The position numbers were made by a program, and so were the translations under genes. Under the pieces are notes generated by a model. It had not been told where the DNA came from and did no database searches. It was given only the letters and a program-made list of their open reading frames with translations. A stretch of 34,242 nt of DNA, taken from positions 1-34,242 of the forward strand of contig CAZLWA010000111.1 in the NCBI GenBank assembly GCA_964563165.1, written 5' to 3'. The first letter of the stretch is position 1; each line of letters opens with the position of its first letter. Shown here in pieces: positions 16,194 through 25,019 of the stretch. Source of the stretch: CAZLWA01 sp964563165 (GTDB lineage Bacteria; CLD3; SB21).

Positions 16194-18659
16194 TTATTTC
16201 ACTTCATCCGGCGCAGCTTCGACGGTCATTTCGGTAAAGGTCAATTCATGGTCGTGCACCTCCACGGCGATATGGCTGCCGTCAGAAAAATCCCCTTTGA
16301 GAATTTTTTCCGCTACCGGGTCTTCCAAATATTTTTGAATAGCCCGCTTTAGAGGCCGTGCGCCGTAAATCGGATCAAAACCTTTTTCGGCGATGAATTC
16401 CTTAGCCGGCTTCGTCAGCGACACGGTGATATTGCGCTCTTTCAATTTTTTCTCCACTTCGATCATCGACACGTCGATGATTTCCAGAACGTCATTCTTG
16501 CCGAGCGGGCGGAAAACGATCGTTTCGTCGATACGATTGAGAAATTCCGGGTTGAATAATTTCTTTATTGCTTCGTCGATTTTTGATTTCATTCTGACGT
16601 ATTCATCTTCCAGGTCGTTCTTTCCGGCAAAGCCGAAGGAACCGGTTTTGCTCAGATCGCGCGCTCCGATATTCGAAGTCATGATGACCACGACATTCTT
16701 GAAACTGACTTTTCTGCCGAGGCTGTCCGTGAGGATGCCGTCGTCCAGCACCTGGAGCAGAATATTAAACACGTCCGGATGCGCCTTTTCAATTTCGTCC
16801 AAAAGCACGACGCTGTATGGTTTGCGCCGGATCTTCTCCGTAAGCTGCCCGCCTTCTTCATACCCGACGTATCCCGGGGGCGGCCCGATCAACCGGCTGA
16901 CTGAAAATTTTTCCATGTATTCCGACATATCGATACGCACAAGCGCGTCGGGACTTTCAAATAAGTAATTAGCCAGCTCCTTGGCAAATTGTGTTTTGCC
17001 GACGCCCGTCGGGCCTAAGAAAATAAACGATCCGATGGGGCGATTCGGATCTTTCAAACCCGCGCGGGTTCGACGAATAGCGCGCGTAACGGATTTAATG
17101 GCCTCTTCCTGCGCAATAATACGTTTATTGAGAACGTTCTCCATTTGAAGAAGCTTCTCCGATTCCGACTGAGCCACGCGGCTGACCGGAATGCCGGTCA
17201 TCATGGAAACGACGTGGGCGATTTGTTCTTCTCCAACTTCGATGATTTGGTTATCTTCCTTGCGTTCCCAATCTTCCTTAGCGACGCGCAGTTGTTCATT
17301 CAGGCGCTTTTCCACGTCACGGAGCTCGGCGGCTTTTTCAAATTTCTGATTCTTGATCACCCGGTCCTTTTCATTGCGCACGCGCTCAATCTCGGTTTCA
17401 ATGTCCAGGATCTTCTGGGGTACAACGATGTTCATAATATGCGTTCGCGAACCGGATTCGTCCATGACGTCGATCGCTTTATCGGGTAAATAGCGGTCGG
17501 TGATATAGCGATCGGATAATTTTACCGCCTGCACCAACGCCGGATCGGTGTACAGAACGTGATGATGTTCTTCGTATTTGTGTTTGATTTGCCGGAGAAT
17601 TTCAATAGTCTCTTCCACCGTGGGCGGATCGATAATGACTTTTTGAAAGCGCCTTTCCAGCGCCCCGTCTTTTTCAATGTACTGCCGGTACTCGTCCAGC
17701 GTCGTCGCGCCGATACATTGCAGTTCGCCGCGGGACAGCGCCGGCTTGAACATATTCGATGCGTCGAGGGAACCGCTCGCGCCGCCCGCGCCGACGATCG
17801 TGTGCAATTCATCAATAAACAAAATCACGTCATCCGTTTTTTCCAATTCGCTCATGATCGCTTTCACGCGCTCCTCAAACTGACCGCGGTATTTGGTACC
17901 GGCGACGAGGGCGCCGATGTCCAGCGTCACAACGCGTTTGCCGTGAAGGACCCGGGGGACTTTTTTCTGAATGATGCGAAGCGCCAATCCTTCGGCGATC
18001 GCCGTTTTCCCGACGCCGGGTTCGCCGATCAATACCGGATTGTTCTTTTTGCGGCGCGAAAGAATCTGAGCCACGCGTTCGATTTCGTCTTCGCGGCCGA
18101 TGATCGGATCGAGTTTACCTTCTTCCGCATATTGCGTGAGGTCGCGGCCGAAATGATCCAACGCAGGAGTTTTGCTTTTTCGAGGTTCCGTTTTTTTACC
18201 GGTAGCGCTGCTGGGGGTAAATGTTCCACTCATGATATTCGTCAACTCCTTTTTGATGGTTTCGTATTCAACATTGAACATGTTCAATACTTGAGCCGCC
18301 AAACAATCTTTTTCTTTGACTAACGATAGCAGGAGATGTTCCGTACCGATGACGTCGGATTTATAATTCTTCGCTTCCAGATACGTTGATTTTAAGATTT
18401 TTTCCGCGCGCTTGGTGAGCGGAGGATTCCCGATAATCGTATTTTCCGAAACCGGTTTGACCATATCTTCGATCGTGCGTTTAAGCTTCTCGAGCTCCAC
18501 GCCGAGATTTTTAAGAACTTTCACCGCCACGCCTTCACCTTCGCGGATAAGTCCCAGTAAAAGGTGTTCGGTACCGATATAGTCGTGGCCCAAACGAATG
18601 GCTTCTTCCTGAGACAGCTTAACGACTAACTGCACACGACTGGAAAAATTATTTTTCAT
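16194..18659 (-). CDS. clpC: ATP-dependent Clp protease ATP-binding subunit ClpC
   Basis: ClpC is a Hsp100 unfoldase that feeds proteins to the ClpP peptidase. The start at 18659 is preferred over an in-frame start at 18752 because CGGAG lies 6 nt upstream and the clpC promoter lies between the two. The 821-residue product has two N-terminal Clp-N repeats (GHDYIGTEHLLLGLIREGEG, 24-43, and SDVIGTEHLLLSLVKEKD, 101-118). AAA-1 has Walker A GEPGVGKT (212-219) and Walker B ILFIDE (279-284). A UVR motif (about 437-458) marks the ClpC type, and AAA-2 has GPTGVGKT (549-556). No clpP, mcsA, mcsB or ctsR lies in the window. It heads a two-gene operon. Confidence 0.95.
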   Translation of the reverse strand: MKNNFSSRVQLVVKLSQEEAIRLGHDYIGTEHLLLGLIREGEGVAVKVLKNLGVELEKLKRTIEDMVKPVSENTIIGNPPLTKRAEKILKSTYLEAKNYKSDVIGTEHLLLSLVKEKDCLAAQVLNMFNVEYETIKKELTNIMSGTFTPSSATGKKTEPRKSKTPALDHFGRDLTQYAEEGKLDPIIGREDEIERVAQILSRRKKNNPVLIGEPGVGKTAIAEGLALRIIQKKVPRVLHGKRVVTLDIGALVAGTKYRGQFEERVKAIMSELEKTDDVILFIDELHTIVGAGGASGSLDASNMFKPALSRGELQCIGATTLDEYRQYIEKDGALERRFQKVIIDPPTVEETIEILRQIKHKYEEHHHVLYTDPALVQAVKLSDRYITDRYLPDKAIDVMDESGSRTHIMNIVVPQKILDIETEIERVRNEKDRVIKNQKFEKAAELRDVEKRLNEQLRVAKEDWERKEDNQIIEVGEEQIAHVVSMMTGIPVSRVAQSESEKLLQMENVLNKRIIAQEEAIKSVTRAIRRTRAGLKDPNRPIGSFIFLGPTGVGKTQFAKELANYLFESPDALVRIDMSEYMEKFSVSRLIGPPPGYVGYEEGGQLTEKIRRKPYSVVLLDEIEKAHPDVFNILLQVLDDGILTDSLGRKVSFKNVVVIMTSNIGARDLSKTGSFGFAGKNDLEDEYVRMKSKIDEAIKKLFNPEFLNRIDETIVFRPLGKNDVLEIIDVSMIEVEKKLKERNITVSLTKPAKEFIAEKGFDPIYGARPLKRAIQKYLEDPVAEKILKGDFSDGSHIAVEVHDHELTFTEMTVEAAPDEVK

Positions 18660-18723
18660 AAGCGCTCCGTTGTGAAAGAAATACTGAAAAAGGCCCGGCA
18701 CCTTCATGAAGACACCACAAAAA

Positions 18724-18752
18724 AATATATACAAATAACCGACGATAGTCAA
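18724..18752 (-). promoter_or_regulatory. Predicted clpC promoter
   Basis: On the minus strand TTGACT (18752-18747), a 17-nt spacer and TATATT (18729-18724) give a near-consensus promoter with a leader of about 58 nt. It is the same hexamer pair and spacing as the OPT promoter. No CtsR-like heptad operator was recognised around it. Confidence 0.6.
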
Positions 18753-18959
18753 GAAATTTTATCCCGCCTGGGGCGCCTTATTTCCATGTTTTACGCAATT
18801 TTGCGGAAGGCCGGCCGTCAAACGCCGGAAGCGGCGCCAATTCCCGTTTGAGTTGATCCGCAGTTTTAGAAAACGATTGCTTTTATGGCGTCAACATTTT
18901 ACCTTTTCGTCCGGTTTGATATTCAATCTATATTCAACTTATTTAAATTCGGAGGTTTT

Positions 18960-20321
18960 ATGTTTGCGCGAATATTGGCGGTCCTGATGATCGTGTTTTT
19001 TTGTCAAACGTCGGTGAAGGCTCAGGATGAGCAGAAAAGCGATAATTTTAATTTTCAAGGGCCCGGGGACGGTTTTGGAGGGAATCAGCTTACAGCCCCG
19101 CTGGGGCTTACGGTCATTGACGGAAAGAGCTACATCAGTATGCGTTTGCAGCCTGAGCTTACATTCGGCAAGTTCGGTTTCGGACTCGATGTTCCGCTGC
19201 TCTACAATACGTCCAACGGCAAGTTTCGAACGGACGAATTCAAAGGCGGCGTCGGTCCGCTGAGGATTATCCGGTATGTCCGCTACGGCGTGAAACATCA
19301 GGATCCCGTATATGCGCGAATCGGCGATATTTCCGGAAGCTCTCTGGGATACGGTTTGATCATGTACAATTACACCAACGCCGTGAGCTTTGAAAAAAGA
19401 AAAATCGGCGCCAATGTGGATTTGAATTACGAGAAGATATTCGGGTTTGAAGCCGTATACAGCGATTTTGACGGGTTTAATATATTCGGCGTGCGCCCGT
19501 ATGTGCGCCCCTTTCATGCCATGGACATACCGATTATCAAGACGACCGAATTCGGCGTCACGTATGTGACCGATCACGATAAAAGAGCGCTCTACGATAT
19601 CAGCGAAACAGGTGCGGATATCGGCATGACGGTTTTGCAAACCTCCGTCGTTCAGATAGTGCCTTTCTTTGAATATGCACACATTTCAAAAAACAGCGGC
19701 CTCGCGGATTCGGCTGCTGCAAGCGGTGCGAAATACGGCGCCGGTCAAGGCGCTGCGCTCGGCGTTAATTTCAGGTTTAATTTCGTTGCCGACGTATTTA
19801 ATATGGCCATCAAGATCGAACGGCGTTTTTTGAGCGACAATTACCTTCCTCAGTATTTTGACGCTACGTACGAAATCGGTAAACTCAATGGACAGGTAAA
19901 GGGCTATGAACTCATCACGGCGAAAGCCGTGCAGGGATGGTACGGAGAACTTTTTGCCAATGTGATCGGCAAAGTTCAGGTGCTGGGCGGTTTGGCCATA
20001 CCCGATAAGTCGAGAGGCACGAACCGGGCCATTTTGCACCTCGCGATGGCCGTACCGGATTTGATTCCGAAAGTAGTGATCACGGGAAGCTATGATAAGA
20101 GCAATCTCGGGAAACTCAGCGATGCGTTCAAATTTGATCAACATTCCATTGCGCATTTGATCCTGGCTTACAATGCGTATCAGGCGGGTCCTTTTGTGGC
20201 CCAAGCCGGAGTGGATTACAAATGGACGTTTGTGGAACGTCCGGACAAAACATTTCATGCGGTCCGATTCGTCACGCCGTTCGTCGGTATGCAGCTGCAA
20301 TTGCCGGGCGGGGGAAAATAA
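18960..20321 (+). CDS. Predicted outer-membrane beta-barrel protein
   Basis: The ATG at 18960 is chosen over one 75 nt upstream because GGAGG lies 4 nt before it and it opens a clean signal peptide (MFARILAVLMIVFFCQTSVKAQ, cleavage after about residue 22). The 453-residue product then shows alternating, aromatic-rich strands (for example SYISMRLQPELTFGKFGFG and ALGVNFRFNFVADVFNMAIK), as in a monomeric barrel of roughly 14-18 strands. There is no terminal phenylalanine: it ends QLQLPGGGK. No family name is recognised. It could be a porin-like or scaffold protein, and substrate and partners cannot be inferred. It is divergent from clpC and may be cotranscribed with the next gene, 62 nt downstream. 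Confidence 0.75.
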   Translation: MFARILAVLMIVFFCQTSVKAQDEQKSDNFNFQGPGDGFGGNQLTAPLGLTVIDGKSYISMRLQPELTFGKFGFGLDVPLLYNTSNGKFRTDEFKGGVGPLRIIRYVRYGVKHQDPVYARIGDISGSSLGYGLIMYNYTNAVSFEKRKIGANVDLNYEKIFGFEAVYSDFDGFNIFGVRPYVRPFHAMDIPIIKTTEFGVTYVTDHDKRALYDISETGADIGMTVLQTSVVQIVPFFEYAHISKNSGLADSAAASGAKYGAGQGAALGVNFRFNFVADVFNMAIKIERRFLSDNYLPQYFDATYEIGKLNGQVKGYELITAKAVQGWYGELFANVIGKVQVLGGLAIPDKSRGTNRAILHLAMAVPDLIPKVVITGSYDKSNLGKLSDAFKFDQHSIAHLILAYNAYQAGPFVAQAGVDYKWTFVERPDKTFHAVRFVTPFVGMQLQLPGGGK

Positions 20322-20383
20322 CCGGAATTGAATCGGGGATTGCGGCTTCAGGGTTATCCGGAATAGAGCGGTAAAAAATCTTA

Positions 20384-21223
20384 ATGATTAAAAAAGTTGA
20401 CATCAAAACGCTGATACCTTTTTCGAAAAAGTCCCGTCCGGCCCCGGATCAGGCTGAAAAAAAATGGATCGACCGCGGATGGTATTTCGTTTTGGAATTT
20501 GAACTGATCTCGTCCGCACGATTTGAAGCGGCTTTGGATATCGCAAAGAAGAATCCGTATTTTGCGGAATTAGTGGACGAACGCGGCATCACGTTATTCC
20601 GTACGATCTATTTCAAAAAAGATTTTCCGAAATTCAGTGAGTTGTTCGGTTTGGTGGGCGCCTGGAAAAACACCAGGTTGATCTATAAAGGCGATGAGAT
20701 CGCCAAAGAAGATTTTGAAGTCTGGTTCAGTTCGTATCAGCAGTATTGGGGACATCGCAAGACGCTGAACGACAATGATTTCTGCGGCATGAGCAAATTA
20801 AGCGATGGTCCGGACTTCCTGGGCTGTTACGACCGCAACGTATCGCTGCGGTGGCGCGACCCGCTCATGATGCATTATCCGTACGGGTCGAAAGTCTGGT
20901 ACAGTTTCGGGAAACGCGTAAAGAACACTTACGTCGTTGACAGGCGCTCGATGGCCGACCATTTGAACAAGATCAACGAAGAATATGTACATTGCCCGTG
21001 TTACGGGCACGAGCTGATTGAGCTTTATCTGAACAAACTTCCTGCCGAAATCAATCCGGCCATTCACACGGAGTGGCTGTTCAAAGAGGAATATCTGAAG
21101 TCAAGCGCCGGCCGCGTGTTCTTCAACTACGATATAGCCATGTCCATGATGCCGGATGTGTGTCCGGTCAATAAAAAAGCGTACGAGAAGTTCATGAGCC
21201 GGATTTTCAAAGCGGGCAACTAA
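20384..21223 (+). CDS. Hypothetical protein, unknown function
   Basis: This 279-residue soluble protein is not recognised. It begins MIKKVDIKTLIPFSKKSRPA, has no signal peptide or membrane segment and is rich in aromatic residues (WFSSYQQYWGHRKT, about 119-132). It has cysteine-containing stretches: NDNDFCGMS near 135-143 and EEYVHCPCYGHELIELY near 200-216, where CPCYGH could form part of a metal site. Codon use matches the neighbouring core genes. Its TAA stop overlaps the stop codon of the convergent DUF3108 gene by 3 nt, leaving no room for a normal terminator. No clear Shine-Dalgarno site precedes its ATG. Confidence 0.7.
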   Translation: MIKKVDIKTLIPFSKKSRPAPDQAEKKWIDRGWYFVLEFELISSARFEAALDIAKKNPYFAELVDERGITLFRTIYFKKDFPKFSELFGLVGAWKNTRLIYKGDEIAKEDFEVWFSSYQQYWGHRKTLNDNDFCGMSKLSDGPDFLGCYDRNVSLRWRDPLMMHYPYGSKVWYSFGKRVKNTYVVDRRSMADHLNKINEEYVHCPCYGHELIELYLNKLPAEINPAIHTEWLFKEEYLKSSAGRVFFNYDIAMSMMPDVCPVNKKAYEKFMSRIFKAGN

Positions 21224-21993
21224 GGCCCCGGGCTTTCACGCGTCAGAATGGTGTAAGCATTGAACGGAGACAATTCAAATTCGATCTTCAGGAACGGATG
21301 CGGTTCCTCCGCGCCGATCCAAAAAAACAAACGCGATTGACTGGTCGCGATGCGGCGCGTGACGATGTCCGTGCGGCGGCGGCGAATTTCTTCTTTGACG
21401 GGAATAAACTTAAAGGCGACTTTGAACGCTTCGCGTTTTTTTCCGGCGGCTTCAATTTTTTCAATGGCGAGTACGCGTACCTCCGCTTTCCACGGCTCGG
21501 TTTCCACGTCCAAATTAAAATTCAAAATCTGCCCAACCTGCAGCGGGGACCTTCGTAAAAAATAGATCATCGAAAAAAAATTGTGCGTTTGTTCCTGAAT
21601 GGAAATGGAAAACGACGAATCAAATTTCCCGCCTTCATAATAGGCCGTCCGGTTGCTCTGATCATAAATGGTAGACCCTTTGTGTTTGATCGTCTTCTGG
21701 GCGATATCCTTCGTGGATTTTTCCGGCAAACCGTTCTCGACGTTCAGATACGTCTCGTAGCAATTGTTGAGGGTGTAAAAGACCGAAAAAAGAGCATTGG
21801 TGCGCGCGCGCGCGACCACGTGATACGCGGATCTTCCGTTTACGGTCGCGGTATCGGGAACGGATAAGACTATCGTGACGGCGGGGATACCGATGTACGT
21901 GAGCTTGTATGAATAACTTTCCCCGATCATATTTGCCTGTGCAAACAGTTTCGGAGAACAAGGGATGAGGAGAAAATATATTAATAATTTCAA
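21220..21993 (-). CDS. DUF3108 domain protein, exported
   Basis: The longer reading frame reaches back into moaC, so its upstream part is antisense to nothing and simply out of frame with MoaC. The likely start is a TTG at 21993, which opens a signal peptide (MKLLIYFLLIPCSPKLFAQA) 17 nt after the moaC stop, with AAGGA 11 nt upstream. The 257-residue product has the DUF3108 pattern: GESYSYKLTYIGIPAVTIVL, then NGRSAYHVVARARTNALFSV and a YETYLN strand, and an all-beta C-terminal half ending in ELSPFNAYTIL. The family is periplasmic or outer-membrane associated with no established function. It is the last gene of the sppA-udg-holA-sigma-moaC operon. Confidence 0.78.
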   Translation of the reverse strand: MKLLIYFLLIPCSPKLFAQANMIGESYSYKLTYIGIPAVTIVLSVPDTATVNGRSAYHVVARARTNALFSVFYTLNNCYETYLNVENGLPEKSTKDIAQKTIKHKGSTIYDQSNRTAYYEGGKFDSSFSISIQEQTHNFFSMIYFLRRSPLQVGQILNFNLDVETEPWKAEVRVLAIEKIEAAGKKREAFKVAFKFIPVKEEIRRRRTDIVTRRIATSQSRLFFWIGAEEPHPFLKIEFELSPFNAYTILTRESPGP

Positions 21994-22010
21994 AAGGAGA
22001 GCATTCCTTA

Positions 22011-22502
22011 TTAGTTTTTTCGCCGGTATCGGCCGCTCCGGCCGCCTTCTTTGAGGATCACATAAACTTCGGAGATTTCCATGGCCCGGTCCACGGCTTT
22101 GCACATATCGTACACCGTGAGAGCCGCAACGCATACGGCGGTCAGCGCTTCTATTTCGACGCCGGTAGGCCCCGACGTCTCGCACGTGGCGAAAATCTCG
22201 AAACTTCGCGAAGGCTTATCAGGTTTGAATTCCAGAGCCACGTGGGAAAGATTCAGCGGATGGCAAAGCGGAATGAGCGCTGCCGTTCTTTTAGCCGCCA
22301 TGATTCCGGCTACATTGGCGGCGCCGAATACATCGCCCTTTTCAATTTTATTTTGCAGGGCTTTGTCAAACGCTTCCGCATTCATGGAAATTCTGGCGTG
22401 GGCGACGGCCACGCGGCGGGAAATTTTTTTCGAAGAAACGTTGACCATATGCGCGCGCCCCTTGAGGTCCACGTGCGTGAGTTTGGACGATGGAGTTTTC
22501 AC
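22011..22502 (-). CDS. moaC: Cyclic pyranopterin monophosphate synthase MoaC
   Basis: MoaC makes cyclic pyranopterin monophosphate, the first stable intermediate of molybdenum cofactor synthesis, from the MoaA product. The 163-residue length is usual. Seen directly: THVDLKGRAHMVNVS (9-23), KGDVFGAANVAGIMAAKRT (55-73), active-site LIPLCHPLNLS (76-86), TGVEIEALTAV (112-122) and YDMCKAVDRAMEI (130-142), which carry the Lys, His, Cys, Glu and Asp catalytic set. Translation starts at GTG (22502), which matches the family's N-terminus better than a later ATG. It lies 3 nt after the sigma factor stop, so it is coupled to it. No other moa gene is present in the window. Confidence 0.95.
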   Translation of the reverse strand: MKTPSSKLTHVDLKGRAHMVNVSSKKISRRVAVAHARISMNAEAFDKALQNKIEKGDVFGAANVAGIMAAKRTAALIPLCHPLNLSHVALEFKPDKPSRSFEIFATCETSGPTGVEIEALTAVCVAALTVYDMCKAVDRAMEISEVYVILKEGGRSGRYRRKN

Positions 22503-22505
22503 TTT

Positions 22506-23162
22506 TTATTTTTCCAATAAATATTGTAGTTTTTCCTGCAGTTTCACCCGGGCGCGGTTGATGCGCGAACGGACGGTGCCGACGGGTAATCGCGTGTGAG
22601 CGGCGATCTCGCTGTACGACAACGCTTCGATCTCGCGCAAACGGATCACTTCGCGGTAGCGCGGAGAAAGCGCTTTGATCGCTTTCTTAAGTAATTCTTT
22701 TTTTACCGATGCGTCGGTCATCTCGTCGGAATTAGCGCGCGTTTCGGCGACCTCAAATTCTTTTTCGCCGTTGCTCAGACTGGAAATCGAGTACAGCTGC
22801 TGACGCTTGCGTTTGCGTAATTCGCTGCGCGCCAGATTACCGGCTACGGTGTAGATCCAGGTCGAGAATTTAGCGATATGCTTGTACGACTGTTTAAAGC
22901 GATAAATTTTCACAAACGTGTCCTGTACAATATCCTCGGCGTCCGATTTTTCACCGACAAAATTGATGATGAAAGTGGTCAATTGTTCCTTGTACCGGGC
23001 AACGAGTACGTCAAACGACACGAGATCGCCCCGCTGAAATTGTTCGATCACTTTCTCGTCCGTCAGTTTTTCATAATTCTTGAGCGCCTGCTGCACCAGG
23101 TGCGGCGTGCGAACGAGTTCACGAAGATTTTCTTTCTTGAAATTATTTTTTTCGCGGATCAT
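22506..23162 (-). CDS. ECF-type RNA polymerase sigma factor (sigma-70 family)
   Basis: This 218-residue protein has a sigma region 2 (about 52-118: VARYKEQLTTFIINFVGEKS, with the core-binding segment DAEDIVQDTFVKIYRF and FSTWIYTVAGNLARSELRK) and a region 4 helix-turn-helix (about 158-212: LSPRYREVIRLREIEALSYS, then VGTVRSRINRARVKLQEKL). There is no region 3, so it is of the extracytoplasmic-function type. An N-terminal extension of about 33 basic residues precedes region 2. No anti-sigma gene follows; moaC does. Its ATG overlaps the holA stop by 4 nt (ATGA), giving tight translational coupling. The regulon cannot be inferred. Confidence 0.93.
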   Translation of the reverse strand: MIREKNNFKKENLRELVRTPHLVQQALKNYEKLTDEKVIEQFQRGDLVSFDVLVARYKEQLTTFIINFVGEKSDAEDIVQDTFVKIYRFKQSYKHIAKFSTWIYTVAGNLARSELRKRKRQQLYSISSLSNGEKEFEVAETRANSDEMTDASVKKELLKKAIKALSPRYREVIRLREIEALSYSEIAAHTRLPVGTVRSRINRARVKLQEKLQYLLEK

Positions 23163-24190
23163 ACGGCATCGTGAAGGATGAGTTGAAAAATCAGTTTTTG
23201 CATGATCATCCCGTCGTTGACGGAACTTGATTTGAGATCCGTGTCCGCTTCAAGCAAATAGCGGAAACACCGGTGAATTTGCCTCACATCAAAATTTTTT
23301 GCCTGGGGATAATACTCGCTGTACAACAGACTCGGCCACACCCGGAAATTTGCCGTGAGGAAGCTTTCAATCTCTTTACCCGGTCTTTTCATCGCCTGCA
23401 TTTCACATATGTGCCAGAGAATATTGAATTGGCGGACCATCATCACGATCATTCCCACAGGCTGTTCGCCATGACGAAACATATTTTCAAAAACAGTCAT
23501 GGCCCGGGGCAAATCCCTTTGACCGATCGCGCGGCACAATTCAAACACATTGTACTGACGTGAAATGCCGATCACCGCTTCGACGTCTTCCTCATTGATT
23601 TCGTTCCGCATGCCGACAAAGGTGATCAATTTTTCCATTTGACTCGAAAGTTCCCGAAGTGAAATATCCACTTTGGCGGCAAGCAGCATGGCGGCTTTCG
23701 GGGTAATGGTCTTATGTTTGTCCCCGAGAAGCGATTCGATCCAGGCCGGAACCTCATTTTCTTTGAGCCGTTTGAGCTCAACGCATACCGCGCTTTCTTC
23801 AAAGGCTTTAAATAAGTTCTGCCGAAAATCCGGTTTCGAGGTGATCGCAATAAAACACGTGGAGTCCGCCGGTTTGGCCAGATATTGGCTGAGGGCATCC
23901 CGGCTGTTCTTGTCGAGCTGTTCCGCATCGCGCAGGACCACGACCTTTCGGTCTGCCAGGATCGGAAAACTCATAGCCGCGTTCAAAATATTTTCACCGC
24001 CCGCTTCCTTGCCGTAAAAAACATGCAGATTGAAATCGTCTTTTTCCGCATTGAAGATCTTAAAAACGATCGCATCGGTCAATTGCTCCGCCAAAAATAA
24101 TTCGTCTCCGTGCAGCAAATAACACGTATCGATCTTCCCTTTCTTCACATCCTGAAGAACCGATGCGTAAGGAGTTCCTTTTTTGGCCAT
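23159..24190 (-). CDS. holA: DNA polymerase III subunit delta
   Basis: The delta subunit opens the sliding clamp as part of the clamp loader. The start is taken at ATG 24190 (MAKKGTPYASVLQD) instead of a TTG two codons upstream, giving 343 residues, the family norm. Seen directly: the N-terminal strand-loop YLLHGDELFLAEQLTDAI (about 23-40), AERKVVVLRDAEQLDK-like segment (VVVLRDAEQL, about 84-93), and the helical collar region (DISLRELSSQMEKLITFVG, then DVEAVIGISRQYNVFELCRA). It lacks a Walker A motif, as expected for delta. The gene sits between udg (54 nt upstream) and the sigma factor (4-nt overlap) in a long minus-strand operon. Confidence 0.92.
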   Translation of the reverse strand: MAKKGTPYASVLQDVKKGKIDTCYLLHGDELFLAEQLTDAIVFKIFNAEKDDFNLHVFYGKEAGGENILNAAMSFPILADRKVVVLRDAEQLDKNSRDALSQYLAKPADSTCFIAITSKPDFRQNLFKAFEESAVCVELKRLKENEVPAWIESLLGDKHKTITPKAAMLLAAKVDISLRELSSQMEKLITFVGMRNEINEEDVEAVIGISRQYNVFELCRAIGQRDLPRAMTVFENMFRHGEQPVGMIVMMVRQFNILWHICEMQAMKRPGKEIESFLTANFRVWPSLLYSEYYPQAKNFDVRQIHRCFRYLLEADTDLKSSSVNDGMIMQKLIFQLILHDAV

Positions 24191-24244
24191 ACTCAATCAA
24201 GGGTTATCGGTCACAAAGAACTGAGTGACAAGTGACGCAGGAAA

Positions 24245-25003
24245 TTATTTCTTTAGATCCGGGATCATATTTTTCAGCCTGATCATATCGTCCCATGCAG
24301 GCTTTTTCCAATTTGGATTTCGCAAAAGGGCGGCGGGATGATACGTGACTATCAGCGGTACGCCGTGGTAATCGAAGACCTTTTCGCGCATGGCCGACAT
24401 GGATAACGTATTTTTAAGCAACGTGTTTGCTGCGGTGAGACCGAGCGCGCAAATAATTTTCGGTTTGATCTTTTCAATTTGCGCGATGAGGTAAGGTTCG
24501 CATTGCTCGATTTCCGAAGCCTGCGGCTTCCGGTTTTCCGGCGGCCTGCATTTCAAAATATTCGCTATGTATACGTGACTTCGAGGAAGGCCGAGTGAAC
24601 GGGGTTCTTCGATCATCTTGGTCAGTAACTGCCCCGCGCGTCCGACGAACGGCAGGCCCTGCGCGTCTTCATCTGCGCCGGGCGCTTCGCCGATGAACAT
24701 GATGTCGGCGTCCGAATTGCCCGAACCGAAAACCGTTTGCGTCCGCGTTTTACAGAGCGAACATTTGACGCAGCCCGAAACGGTTTTTTCCAATTCCTGC
24801 AGGGATGGTAAATTTACATTCACAGAATAAGCGGAAGTTGGTTCTTTTACGATTAGCTTCTCTTCCAATTCTTTTTTCATGATGATCTTTGATGCCATCG
24901 GCTGAGCGTCTGCAGATTGAATGAGCACTTCTTCTCCGAAGAGTTCTCTCTGCTGTTCCAGGAATTTCTTTGCACCAGTCAAAAAGTTTTTAATGTCATC
25001 CAT
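24245..25003 (-). CDS. Uracil-DNA glycosylase, family 4 (iron-sulfur)
   Basis: Family 4 uracil-DNA glycosylases excise uracil from DNA and carry a 4Fe-4S cluster. In this 252-residue protein the probable ligands are C78 and C81 (GCVKCSLC), C152 (LKCRPPENRKP) and C168 (EQCEPYL). Catalytic motif GEAPGADEDAQGLPFVGRAG lies at 105-124, and the uracil-contact motif YHPAALLRNP at 221-230. An N-terminal extension of about 70 residues, rich in Lys and Glu, precedes the catalytic domain, which is common in FCB and Chlorobi-type proteins. It follows the SppA-like gene by 16 nt. The ATG is AT-rich upstream without a strong Shine-Dalgarno site, so translation may be coupled. Confidence 0.93.
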   Translation of the reverse strand: MDDIKNFLTGAKKFLEQQRELFGEEVLIQSADAQPMASKIIMKKELEEKLIVKEPTSAYSVNVNLPSLQELEKTVSGCVKCSLCKTRTQTVFGSGNSDADIMFIGEAPGADEDAQGLPFVGRAGQLLTKMIEEPRSLGLPRSHVYIANILKCRPPENRKPQASEIEQCEPYLIAQIEKIKPKIICALGLTAANTLLKNTLSMSAMREKVFDYHGVPLIVTYHPAALLRNPNWKKPAWDDMIRLKNMIPDLKK

Positions 25004-25019
25004 TATTGATTCTTAACTC

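Noticed and set aside
18792..18872. A short minus-strand stretch upstream of clpC that reads like a protein C-terminus (LAPLPAFDGRPSAKLRKTWK)
   Set aside because: No start codon is available after the preceding in-frame stop. It may be a gene remnant, but there is no homologue in the window to support that.
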